From an uncultured Bacteroidales bacterium (GTDB lineage Bacteria; Bacteroidota; Bacteroidia; Bacteroidales; UBA932): a stretch of 64,000 nt of DNA. Position numbers and translations under genes: made by a program. Location of the stretch: NCBI GenBank assembly GCA_944323775.1, contig CALUTT010000011.1, forward strand, positions 114,342-178,341, in the 5' to 3' direction. Below, piece by piece: positions 44,794-53,158 of this stretch (the first letter of the stretch is position 1; each line of letters starts with the position of its first letter). Below the pieces are notes generated by a model. It was not told the origin of the DNA. It worked only from the letters and a program-made list of their open reading frames with translations, and did no database searches.

Positions 44794-45744
44794 ATGAACA
44801 TCAGACATCTTATCGGAATACTTGCCGCCACCGTCATGCTGGCCTCTTGCGCCGCCTCCCGTGACTATGAGACTTTCACCGGCTATGCACAGAGCGTCAC
44901 ATACAGCGTCAAGGTCAACATGAAAGGCGTACAGACCCCACCCGCGACCGTGGCGGCCGCCATCGACTCTCTCCTTGAAGAGATCGACTTCAGCATTTCC
45001 GGCTACAACAGGAACTCCCTGCTGAGCAGGAGGAACGCAGGAGAAAAGATCACACCGGACCGGCACTTCACGGCATTGTCGGAACTCTCGGAAAAGTACC
45101 GTGAGATGACGTCCGGAGCATTTGACGTCTACTGCGGCCCGCTGTTTGACATATGGGGCTTCGGATTCACTGCCGACAGCCTTCCTTCCGACGAGAGAAT
45201 AGCCGCTGCCATGCAGGAGTGCAAGGAGGGAAAGACTCTGAATTTCAATGCTATCGCACAAGGATACACCTGCGATGTAATAGCATCGTACCTGTATTCC
45301 ATAGGAGTAAAGGACATGCTTGTCGACATAGGCGAGATTTACTGTGCAGGGGACGGGCCGTCCGGACATGGATGGAGGATTGGAATCGACAACCCTGTGG
45401 ACGGAAACGACACTCCGGGAAAGGACCTGCGCGCCGTATGGAACTCTTCAGGCAAGTCATGCGGAATAGTGACCTCCGGCAACTACAGGAAATATTATGT
45501 CAAGGACGGCAGGAAATACGCACACACGATTGACCCCAGGACCGGAAGGCCTGTCACGCACAACCTGCTGAGCGCTACGGTCGTCGCGCCGACTGCTGCC
45601 GAGGCAGATGCAATCGCCACGGCATGCATGGTCATGGGTATGGACAAGGCCCGGGAATTCATCGAGGAACATGAAGACATGGAAGCCTTCCTCGTAAGCG
45701 ACACCCAGACATGGGCTTCGGAAGGGTTCTCGCTATCGGAATAG
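44794..45744 (+). CDS. apbE: FAD:protein FMN transferase
   Basis: Attaches FMN to threonines of exported flavoproteins such as the NqrB/NqrC or RnfG/RnfD subunits. The 316-residue lipoprotein has the signal MNIRHLIGILAATVMLASC. ApbE motifs visible are SEKYREMTSGAFDVYCGPLF near residue 95, LNFNAIAQGYTCDVIASYL near 150, the flavin-site region LVDIGEIYCAGDG near 178 and the metal-site HTIDPRTGRPVTHN near 247. No Nqr or Rnf genes are in the window, so its targets are elsewhere. Confidence 0.92.
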   Translation: MNIRHLIGILAATVMLASCAASRDYETFTGYAQSVTYSVKVNMKGVQTPPATVAAAIDSLLEEIDFSISGYNRNSLLSRRNAGEKITPDRHFTALSELSEKYREMTSGAFDVYCGPLFDIWGFGFTADSLPSDERIAAAMQECKEGKTLNFNAIAQGYTCDVIASYLYSIGVKDMLVDIGEIYCAGDGPSGHGWRIGIDNPVDGNDTPGKDLRAVWNSSGKSCGIVTSGNYRKYYVKDGRKYAHTIDPRTGRPVTHNLLSATVVAPTAAEADAIATACMVMGMDKAREFIEEHEDMEAFLVSDTQTWASEGFSLSE

Positions 45745-45771
45745 GCGGAGAGCACCGGCTTCTTACTTTTG

Positions 45772-45880
45772 CTTTGCTCTCGCTTAATCATTATATTTGC
45801 TCACTGCGTTCGCATTTATAGCTGCCGCTCGGCAAAGTAAAATTTATTTTCCTTTGCTCTCGCTTAATCGCTATATTTGC
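45772..45880. repeat. duplicated 29-base element carrying a promoter box
   Basis: Two copies (45772-45800 and 45852-45880) share 27 of 29 bases, CTTTGCTCTCGCTTAATC-NN-TATATTTGC, spaced exactly 80 bases. Both include a perfect -7 box TATATTTG. Between them lie TTATAGCTGCCGCTCGGCAA and AGTAAAATT, the latter partly complementary to TTACTTTTGC upstream of copy 1. The downstream copy is placed to drive the DUF4290-ftsK-lolA operon. Confidence 0.75.
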
Positions 45881-45894
45881 ATTTTGACATTTGC

Positions 45895-46575
45895 ATGAAG
45901 ATGATGGACAACAACAGTTTGAATACAGGTCTGGACTACAACACGACCAGGGAAAAGATGGCTATGCCGGAATACGGACGCAATGTCCTGAAGATGGTGG
46001 AAAAACTGCGCAGCATACCTGACAGGCAGAAGCGTACGGAGCAGGCATATGCGGTCGTAAGAGTCATGGAGACTCTCAACCCGCAGGTGCACCAGCAGGA
46101 GAATTTCGAGCACAAGCTCTGGGACCAGCTCTACATGATTGCAGGCTACGACCTCGATGTGGACGCACCTTATCCGCGTCCTGTTCCGGAGGTATTCACA
46201 AAAAGTCCGGTAACGATTCCCATGAAGGACACTCCTGTAAAGGCAGCGCACTACGGACGCAACATTGTGAACATCATTAACCTGCTGTGCAGCGAACCGG
46301 ACGGGGAGACAAAGACTGAACTCATACGCAGCCTGGCGATATACATGCGACAGCAGTACCTGATCTGGAACAAGGACAGCGTGTCGGACGAAACCATTTT
46401 CAACGACATAGAGAAACTCTCCGACTACAGGCTCAAGGTTCCCGAAGGCATGGAACTCGGCAAGATATCCGGTGACGCGAACTTCTCGCGTCCGGGCCTG
46501 GGAATCAATGTAGGTCAGGCAGCCGGCAAGAACCGCCGCCAGAAGAACAACCACAGGCAAGGCAAGAAAAAATGA
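45895..46575 (+). CDS. DUF4290 family protein
   Basis: A 226-residue soluble protein of the Bacteroidota DUF4290 family. Typical elements are GLDYNTTREKMAMPEYGRNV near residue 10 and VKAAHYGRNIVNIINLL near 117, with a basic tail rich in Lys/Arg/Asn at the end. The ATG at 45895 is used, since the TTG at 45877 lies within the promoter box. Function unknown; the highly basic tail could contact nucleic acid or ribosomes. The stop overlaps the ftsK start by ATGA. Confidence 0.85.
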   Translation: MKMMDNNSLNTGLDYNTTREKMAMPEYGRNVLKMVEKLRSIPDRQKRTEQAYAVVRVMETLNPQVHQQENFEHKLWDQLYMIAGYDLDVDAPYPRPVPEVFTKSPVTIPMKDTPVKAAHYGRNIVNIINLLCSEPDGETKTELIRSLAIYMRQQYLIWNKDSVSDETIFNDIEKLSDYRLKVPEGMELGKISGDANFSRPGLGINVGQAAGKNRRQKNNHRQGKKK

Positions 46576-49049
46576 GATTCTGGGACACCTGGGACGGGGA
46601 GCAGAGGGAATCCGCAGTCAGGATCGCAGGCATTTTCGTCGCGGTCCTGACAGTGTTCATACTCATTTCCACCGTCTCCTATCTTTTCAGCTGGAAACAG
46701 GACATGAGCCTGCTTACGGCCGGGAGTGACATAACCGCAGATGATATCGCCAACGCGGCCGGAAAGCTCGGCTACAGGACCGGGCGCCTGCTTGTCGGCG
46801 AGCTGTTCGGACTGGGGAGCCTTGCCCTGCTGCTGATTCTCGGCGCCGTGTCAGTGAGGCTGCTTACGCGCAAATGGCACCACTCTCTTCTGAAGACCGC
46901 ACTTGCGGCCATTTTCGGAGCGCTGCTCTCTTCCATGCTGCTGGCATACCTCGGGCACATGGCCGGAATGGATTCCGCTTTCGGAGGAGGACTCGGCGGA
47001 CGCTGCGGAGCCGCGATAGTGCTCTGGTGCGAGACTCAGCTGGGAACGGCGGTGACCGGCCTCGCAATTGCCGCATTCATAGCCATGTTCTGTTTCTTCG
47101 CTTCAAACAGGTTCAATCATTTTCTGGCCGGAATCGGCAAACGCAGGCGCCGCATGACAGAGGAGGAAGACGTCCAGGAAAGCTCCGCTCAGGACGGGCA
47201 GGCAGAGCAGGCCGTTCCCGAAGAAACCGGGCAGGAAACCGGGGCTGAAGATACCGGACATACCACGCCGGAAGATTCCGCTTTGGTGCCGCAGACGGCG
47301 CTTCCTGAGGTGGAAAAGCCTGAGGCAGAAGAGCCCCGGACCGGCACGGATGCTTCCGCAACGGCGGAAGTGCAGCCTGAGGCAGGCAACACTGAAAAGT
47401 TCGAAATCATACATGACGATTCACTGAATGCGGAAGTCAAGGAGGAGCTCAAGCCGATAGACAACAGGCTCGACCCTCCGGACGGACTGCCGGACTTCAG
47501 TTTTCCCCCCACCCTGGACATCCTGCGCTCGTATGCATCGAGCAGACACGAGGTCTCGAGTGACGAGCTTACCCGCAACAACAACAAGATCAGGACTACT
47601 CTGGCAAACTACAGGATCCAGGTTACGGACGTAAAGGCCAAGGTCGGGCCGACCGTGACCCTGTATAAGGTCTACCCTGCCCCGGGCGTCAAGATTGCGG
47701 ACATCAAGAAACTGCAGGAAGACATAGCTATGTCCCTGAACGCAAAGGGAGTCAGGGTCGTGACACTTTCGGACTCAGTCGGCATCGAAGTGGCAAACGA
47801 CCATTCATCGATAGTCTCGCTCAAGTCGCTGCTCAATGACGACGCCTTCCGAAACAGCAAGGCCGAACTGCCGGTGGCCATCGGATATACCATAACCCAG
47901 AGCGTCAAGGTCTTCGACCTTGCGGACGCACCGCATCTGCTGATTGCGGGCGCGACCAAACAGGGCAAATCCGTATGCCTCAATGTGATAGTGTCATCGC
48001 TGCTGTACTCGAAACACCCTTCGGAACTCAAGTTCGTGTTCATAGACCCCAAGAGAGTCGAGTTCACTGCATACGCTTCGCTGCTGCACCATTACCTGGC
48101 CGTTCTTCCTGACTCGTCGTCCGAGGAAGAGGAAGAGGCAAAAGCGATTGTGAAGCAGCCAAAGGATGCCGAAAAGATGCTGCGGTCGCTCTGTCTCGAG
48201 ATGGACGAGAGGTACGACCTGCTGAGCAAGGCCGGAGTCAACAACATCAAACTCTACAACAGGAAATACAAGGACCGCAACCTGAGGCCCGACCATGGGC
48301 ACAGGTACCTGCCATATCTTGTAGTGATCATAGACGAATACGCCGACCTTACAATGACCCAGGGAGCCGCGCCCGAGGCCAAGGCACTCGGGCGGAGCAT
48401 AACGAATTCGGTCGTAAGGCTCGCCCAGAAAGGACGCGCCGCGGGCCTGCATGTGATACTTGCGACCCAGAGGCCTTCGGTAGACGTCATTTCGGGCCTT
48501 ATCAAGAGCAACTTCCCTATGCGAATAGCTTTCAGGACCGCTTCAAGGACGGATTCATCGACTATCCTTGACACTCCGGGAGCGGAGAAACTCATCGGAA
48601 ACGGAGACATGCTCTTCTCTCCGGGCCTTGAGACCGAAAGAATCCAGTGCGGATTCATCTCCGGGGACGAGACCGCCGCCCTGACTGCCTCGATTGCAGA
48701 ACAGACAGGATACGGAAGATCCTACGGGACTCCTTACTACCTGCCGGAAGTGGCCGAATCATCCGGTGAGGATGCAGGCCAGAATGCGGGATCAATAGAC
48801 ATGCGCAACCTGGACAGCAACTTCGAGGAAGCCGCCAGAATGGTGGTGACATCGCAGAGAGGCTCCACTTCCGATCTGCAGCGCAAGCTCGGTATGGGCT
48901 ACGCACGCTCCGGGAAAGTAATGGACCAGCTTGAGGCGGCAGGCATCGTCGGCCCTCAGGAAGGGTCAAGGCCAAGGCAGGTCCTTGTGCCGGACCTCAA
49001 CTCGCTTGAACCGATACTTGACGCATACCTGCACAGGAACAACTCATGA
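46572..49049 (+). CDS. ftsK: DNA translocase FtsK
   Basis: Septal DNA pump that moves chromosome ends to daughter cells and activates dif recombination. The 825-residue protein has four N-terminal membrane segments (within residues ~15-185), an acidic Glu/Ala/Pro-rich linker (about 200-300) and a RecA-like motor. Walker A is AGATKQGKSVC and Walker B is LVVIIDEYADL. A winged-helix gamma domain ends the protein (GSTSDLQRKLGMGYARSGKV). Length is normal for Bacteroidota. It is coupled on both sides by ATGA overlaps to the DUF4290 and LolA-like genes. Confidence 0.95.
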   Translation: MRFWDTWDGEQRESAVRIAGIFVAVLTVFILISTVSYLFSWKQDMSLLTAGSDITADDIANAAGKLGYRTGRLLVGELFGLGSLALLLILGAVSVRLLTRKWHHSLLKTALAAIFGALLSSMLLAYLGHMAGMDSAFGGGLGGRCGAAIVLWCETQLGTAVTGLAIAAFIAMFCFFASNRFNHFLAGIGKRRRRMTEEEDVQESSAQDGQAEQAVPEETGQETGAEDTGHTTPEDSALVPQTALPEVEKPEAEEPRTGTDASATAEVQPEAGNTEKFEIIHDDSLNAEVKEELKPIDNRLDPPDGLPDFSFPPTLDILRSYASSRHEVSSDELTRNNNKIRTTLANYRIQVTDVKAKVGPTVTLYKVYPAPGVKIADIKKLQEDIAMSLNAKGVRVVTLSDSVGIEVANDHSSIVSLKSLLNDDAFRNSKAELPVAIGYTITQSVKVFDLADAPHLLIAGATKQGKSVCLNVIVSSLLYSKHPSELKFVFIDPKRVEFTAYASLLHHYLAVLPDSSSEEEEEAKAIVKQPKDAEKMLRSLCLEMDERYDLLSKAGVNNIKLYNRKYKDRNLRPDHGHRYLPYLVVIIDEYADLTMTQGAAPEAKALGRSITNSVVRLAQKGRAAGLHVILATQRPSVDVISGLIKSNFPMRIAFRTASRTDSSTILDTPGAEKLIGNGDMLFSPGLETERIQCGFISGDETAALTASIAEQTGYGRSYGTPYYLPEVAESSGEDAGQNAGSIDMRNLDSNFEEAARMVVTSQRGSTSDLQRKLGMGYARSGKVMDQLEAAGIVGPQEGSRPRQVLVPDLNSLEPILDAYLHRNNS

Positions 49050-49498
49050 CAAGGACCATAGCCATAATAGCCGCAATGCTCCTCGGGGTGCTGCAGATCC
49101 ACGCACAGGATCCGATGTCCCGGGCTGAACAGATACTCTCGCGCCTGGACAGCTGCATGGTAAGTCTCAGCTACACCTGCACGGTGGATTCCGGGAGCGT
49201 CCCCATCGAAATCGAGGGAAAACTGACAGCGCAGCAGGACTGCTACCGCGCGGAGGGCAACGGTCTGGTAATAATATGCGACGGGCCGACACGATGGACC
49301 GTAGACCCCCAGGCAAAGGAAGTCTACATCGAGGATGCAGGCGGAGTACGGGAAGTGCTTCTGTACAGCGACAGGCTTGTCAGGCTGGAAATCAGTGACG
49401 TGGACTATATGCCGCTGTCCGCCGACACCTCCATGTTCAGTCTCGACTGTTCCTCTCTGGGAGACGAATGGGTCATAACCGACCTGCGCGGGGAATGA
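49046..49498 (+). CDS. LolA-like periplasmic protein
   Basis: A 150-residue exported protein, shorter than typical LolA (~180-200). The signal peptide is MTRTIAIIAAMLLGVLQIHA; the mature part has the half-barrel pattern of LolA/LolB, with GNGLVIICDGPTRWTVDPQA near residue 70 corresponding to the conserved PFxWxxxxP-like strand. LolA carries lipoproteins across the periplasm. Its place right after ftsK is common in Bacteroidota. It overlaps the convergent lytic transglycosylase gene by 26 bases. Confidence 0.75.
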   Translation: MTRTIAIIAAMLLGVLQIHAQDPMSRAEQILSRLDSCMVSLSYTCTVDSGSVPIEIEGKLTAQQDCYRAEGNGLVIICDGPTRWTVDPQAKEVYIEDAGGVREVLLYSDRLVRLEISDVDYMPLSADTSMFSLDCSSLGDEWVITDLRGE

Positions 49499-50375
49499 CG
49501 ATCTTGTAAGTCCTTCCGGCCTTGTTCACCAGCTTGCTGTCCCTGAGCCACAGATTCGCGCCCTTGAGAGCCGCATAGCTGACAGAATTCTTCTCGGCAA
49601 AATCGACAAGGTCATCTATGCCGCCGTCAACGGTGACAGTCCTCAGAGGCGGAAGATAGGGGTATCTTTCCGAATCCGGCACGCTGAACCCGAAATCCTC
49701 GGGACTCTCCATGAACTTCTTGGCGGCAAGGACTCTGAACATATAGCGTGATGTCTCCTCGACAAGCCACAGGTCGAGAGCACTCTGCTGCCTCTGGCTC
49801 TTCAGCCTAGACGCTATGCCGTTCTGGCCTCCGTTATAGCTCGCGACCACAGTCATCCAGTCACCGAACTTGGCATAGGCATCCTTCAGATAAGCGCATG
49901 CGGCACGGGTCGACATCTCGATATCATAGCGCTGGTCAACCTCTGAATCCACCACAAGCCCGTACTCACGTGCCGTGGCGCTCATAAGCTGCCACAGTCC
50001 GGCGGCGCCGGCACCGGACCGGGCTCCTGGGTCAAGATTGCTCTCTATGACCATAAGATATTTCAGGTCCTCAGGCAAGCCCTCGGCCTTGAGTATCGGG
50101 GTAACCTGGGCGAATATCCTTTTTGACCTTTTCAGGATCAGGGTGGAATTGGTATGCATGTATGTGAATGCTATCAGCTCCCTGTCCATTCTCTCGTACA
50201 GGTCTGACCTGTCGAAGCGGATAGTCTCGCCGGCAAATACGATACTGTCCGGAACTCCCGGCGCCCCTTTGTGAAGCTCCTCCTTCTGGACATCCATCCT
50301 GACCTGGGATGACGCAGGCGCCTGGACCGAGAATGACAACACGGCCACAAGCAGAACACTAACCATCTTTCTCAT
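49473..50375 (-). CDS. membrane-bound lytic murein transglycosylase, MltD-like
   Basis: Cleaves peptidoglycan glycan strands with anhydro-muramic ends. The 300-residue exported protein (signal MRKMVSVLLVAVLSFSVQAP) has the SLT/GH23 domain with the catalytic Glu111 in YLMVIESNLDPGARSGAGAA, followed by GLWQLMSATAREYGL and SYNGGQNGI. There is no clear LysM repeat; a short C-terminal region (VDFAEKNSVSYAALKGANLW) is LysM-like at best. It is the last of five ATGA-coupled genes from alr. Confidence 0.9.
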   Translation of the reverse strand: MRKMVSVLLVAVLSFSVQAPASSQVRMDVQKEELHKGAPGVPDSIVFAGETIRFDRSDLYERMDRELIAFTYMHTNSTLILKRSKRIFAQVTPILKAEGLPEDLKYLMVIESNLDPGARSGAGAAGLWQLMSATAREYGLVVDSEVDQRYDIEMSTRAACAYLKDAYAKFGDWMTVVASYNGGQNGIASRLKSQRQQSALDLWLVEETSRYMFRVLAAKKFMESPEDFGFSVPDSERYPYLPPLRTVTVDGGIDDLVDFAEKNSVSYAALKGANLWLRDSKLVNKAGRTYKIVIPRAGRL

Positions 50376-53158
50376 ATTGATACCGTTTCATCTGATTCGA
50401 CATACCACAGGCATGCCTGGACCACGTCATAGCCCATGGCCCTGTATATTGACGCATATCTGGATATCTGGCGGATATGGCTGTCCGCCTTCTGTCCGAA
50501 CTTGAAGTCTACTATCCTCGCTTTCCTGCCTTCGGAGACCAGCACCCTGTCCGGCCTGAACTCCCGCCCGCGGTCATCAAAAACCGTAGTCTCGTTGAGC
50601 ACAGTTATTCCGGAACAGTCCGGCGGGAACCATTCAGGATGCGCAGCCACTCTCGCCGAGAGCATTTCAAGGCAGCCTGACCTCTGGTCTTCATCCAGCA
50701 GCCCCTGGGAGAAGGCACCGCCGACAGCTCCCGAAAGCGATTCAGGAGACACTACCGAGGAAAGAATACCGTGAAGCACAATGCCGCGAAGGCGGGAGGA
50801 AGCAGCATAGCCGGTCCTGAAATCATCCGAGAAGAAATCCTCCGCGTCACATGAGGGCTGGAGCCTTCCGTCAAGACGGAAAGAAGGGTATGAAGCTTCG
50901 AAAACCAGTTCTCCATCCTTTTTCCTCCGCATGCCGCTGAAGTCGTACTCTTCCCCGAACGAAACGCTGTCCATGCCGCCGGCAAACTCGTAGAGCAGGT
51001 CTGACAGACGGCTGTATTCCTGCTTCCCGCCGGCAAGCGCGTCCCTGAACTTCTTGCTTGGAGGAGCCGAGATCACGCACAGGGTCTTCTCGGCACGCGT
51101 GAATGCCACATAGAACAGATTCAGGTTGTCGACAGCCTGCCGGCGCCTTTCGGATTCAAGTTCACCGGCAAAGAATGAAGACTCCTTGTCTTTTCCCAAT
51201 GTCACAGGGTAGATGCCTGTCATCACGTCCGGAAGACGGTTCGCCCTGGCATCGAGATGGCACCAGTGAACTCCGGACTTGTACAGGTCCACCTTTTCGG
51301 CAAAGGGAAAAATAACGTAGGGGAACTGCAGGCCTTTTGACTTATGTATTGTAATGACCCTGAGAGAATTATCATTCCTCGGAGAGCCTATCGCGATGTT
51401 GGATTCGTCCCAATGCTTCAGATAACGGCCGATGTCGTTCCCGTTGAGTTCCGTCCACGACTTGACATCGTCCATGAAGGCCTGCACGAAAAGGGTCTCG
51501 CCGTCAAATGACTCGGGCGAGATGTCTCTGAGAGACCGCAGAAGGCCTTCGCAGAAGTCAAAAAGAGAATGGTATTCACCTGGGAAGCTGACCCCGAGAC
51601 TATCGGAAATATACCTGCAGATCGAGTCTTCGGGATTGTCATATGCCTTCATGAGCGACACCGCACGTATCACGGCAGGTGAAGACTTGACGTTCAGCGA
51701 ATCGTCGGAAATCACAGGGACTCCCTTTTCCAGCAGATAGTTTGCGACCTTGGCGCCCTCCCTGCGGTTGCGTACAAGCACTGCGATATCCCCGTAGCTC
51801 GCGCCGCATGAAAGCGCCGAGCAGAGTCTGTCATATGTCATCTCGAGCTGTTCGTCACAGAAGAAGACCTCGACACGGCCTTCCTGGGTATCGTCTCGCA
51901 TCACCTTCTGCCCGACATCGGCATAAATGCCGGACAGACCGAGCTTCGAAGACGCCATCCTGAAAAACGAATTGTTGAATCCCACCACCGCGCGCGAACT
52001 CCTCCAGTTTCCCTGGAGCGTCTCTACACTCGCATCCGGGAAAGCCGCCGCCACGCCTGAATCGAGCAGCGACCAGTCGGAATCCCTGAAACGGTAGATG
52101 CTCTGCTTTACATCGCCCACGATAAGATTGCTCCCTCCCCTCGCCTCGCTCTCACGGAGCAGAGGGAGGAAATTGGCCCACTGCACGTTCGATGTATCCT
52201 GGAATTCATCAAGCAGGAAACTGTCATACCTCACGCCGACCTTCTCATAGATGAAAGGAGCGTCGGAGGTGCCGATTATGTCGCGGAGAAGCTGGTTGGA
52301 CTCATCCAGGCACATCACGTTCTTCTCTCTGAGCAGGGAGTCGAAGGCAGAATAGAATTCTCCCGCGAAGCCCAGGCCGAAAAGCTTTTCCCCGATGTCA
52401 TAGGCCGTGTTGTAGGAAACGAGCCCGTCATCGATGACTTTCATGGCTTCCGGAAGTTTCGAGAGCTTCCGCTTGTTTCCGGCAAGAGTGAATTTCCTGC
52501 TTTTGTCCGCGTCCTCGAAACCGGCTCTTCGCAGCTCTTCGATAAAGGACGAGCAGATCGAGCCGCAGGCCTCAGCGAGGGCCGAGAGTCTTTCCTTGGA
52601 ATATTCTGCCGTCAGGTCAATTCCGTGGCTTTCGGCAAGATGCAGACACTGTTCAGACTTGAGCTGGACTCCTATCTCGTACAGGACGCTGTCCATATCG
52701 AGGTCGGAACCACGTTCAAGCCTTCCTGCGAGGCTGCCGCTTATCCATCCGACGAGATCCTTGTCATCGGGCGTAAGCGAGTCGAGAATCCTGTCCATCG
52801 CCTCACATATCAGTTCCTTTCTCTCCAGTTCGATCTGATAGTCGGCGAACTGGCCGACCTCCCTTGAAAAAGCCTTGAGTGTACGCTGGAAGAAATGGTC
52901 GATAGTGCTCACCGAGAAAGCCCCGTAATCGTGCAGTATCGAGACAAGCATGTCTCTGGCCCGGGGATCTTCGCGTGACAGAGAGTCCAGATCCTCTAGG
53001 ATACGCTCCTTCATCTCGTCCGTGGCCTTGTTGGTGAAGGTCACCGCGAGAATGTGACGGTACGCATCCCTGTCACGACCCGACAGCAGAAGCCGTACGT
53101 ACTCCTTCGAGAGCCGGTATGTCTTTCCGGAGCCGGCGCTTGCCTTGAGAATCTTCAT
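50372..53158 (-). CDS. addA: UvrD-family helicase-nuclease, AddA-like
   Basis: Helicase and nuclease subunit of an AddAB-type double-strand-break end-processing complex. The 928-residue protein starts MKILKASAGSGKTYRLSKEY with the Walker A motif at residues 6-13. Superfamily 1 motifs follow: HILAVTFTNKATDEMKERIL, LLDEFQDTSNVQW, VGDVKQSIYRFRDSD and VITIHKSKGLQFP. The C-terminal PD-(D/E)XK nuclease is present (FRPDRVLV and ARIVDFKFG). The start overlaps the addB-like stop (ATGA). The TTG at 53167 is rejected. Confidence 0.92.
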   Translation of the reverse strand: MKILKASAGSGKTYRLSKEYVRLLLSGRDRDAYRHILAVTFTNKATDEMKERILEDLDSLSREDPRARDMLVSILHDYGAFSVSTIDHFFQRTLKAFSREVGQFADYQIELERKELICEAMDRILDSLTPDDKDLVGWISGSLAGRLERGSDLDMDSVLYEIGVQLKSEQCLHLAESHGIDLTAEYSKERLSALAEACGSICSSFIEELRRAGFEDADKSRKFTLAGNKRKLSKLPEAMKVIDDGLVSYNTAYDIGEKLFGLGFAGEFYSAFDSLLREKNVMCLDESNQLLRDIIGTSDAPFIYEKVGVRYDSFLLDEFQDTSNVQWANFLPLLRESEARGGSNLIVGDVKQSIYRFRDSDWSLLDSGVAAAFPDASVETLQGNWRSSRAVVGFNNSFFRMASSKLGLSGIYADVGQKVMRDDTQEGRVEVFFCDEQLEMTYDRLCSALSCGASYGDIAVLVRNRREGAKVANYLLEKGVPVISDDSLNVKSSPAVIRAVSLMKAYDNPEDSICRYISDSLGVSFPGEYHSLFDFCEGLLRSLRDISPESFDGETLFVQAFMDDVKSWTELNGNDIGRYLKHWDESNIAIGSPRNDNSLRVITIHKSKGLQFPYVIFPFAEKVDLYKSGVHWCHLDARANRLPDVMTGIYPVTLGKDKESSFFAGELESERRRQAVDNLNLFYVAFTRAEKTLCVISAPPSKKFRDALAGGKQEYSRLSDLLYEFAGGMDSVSFGEEYDFSGMRRKKDGELVFEASYPSFRLDGRLQPSCDAEDFFSDDFRTGYAASSRLRGIVLHGILSSVVSPESLSGAVGGAFSQGLLDEDQRSGCLEMLSARVAAHPEWFPPDCSGITVLNETTVFDDRGREFRPDRVLVSEGRKARIVDFKFGQKADSHIRQISRYASIYRAMGYDVVQACLWYVESDETVSI

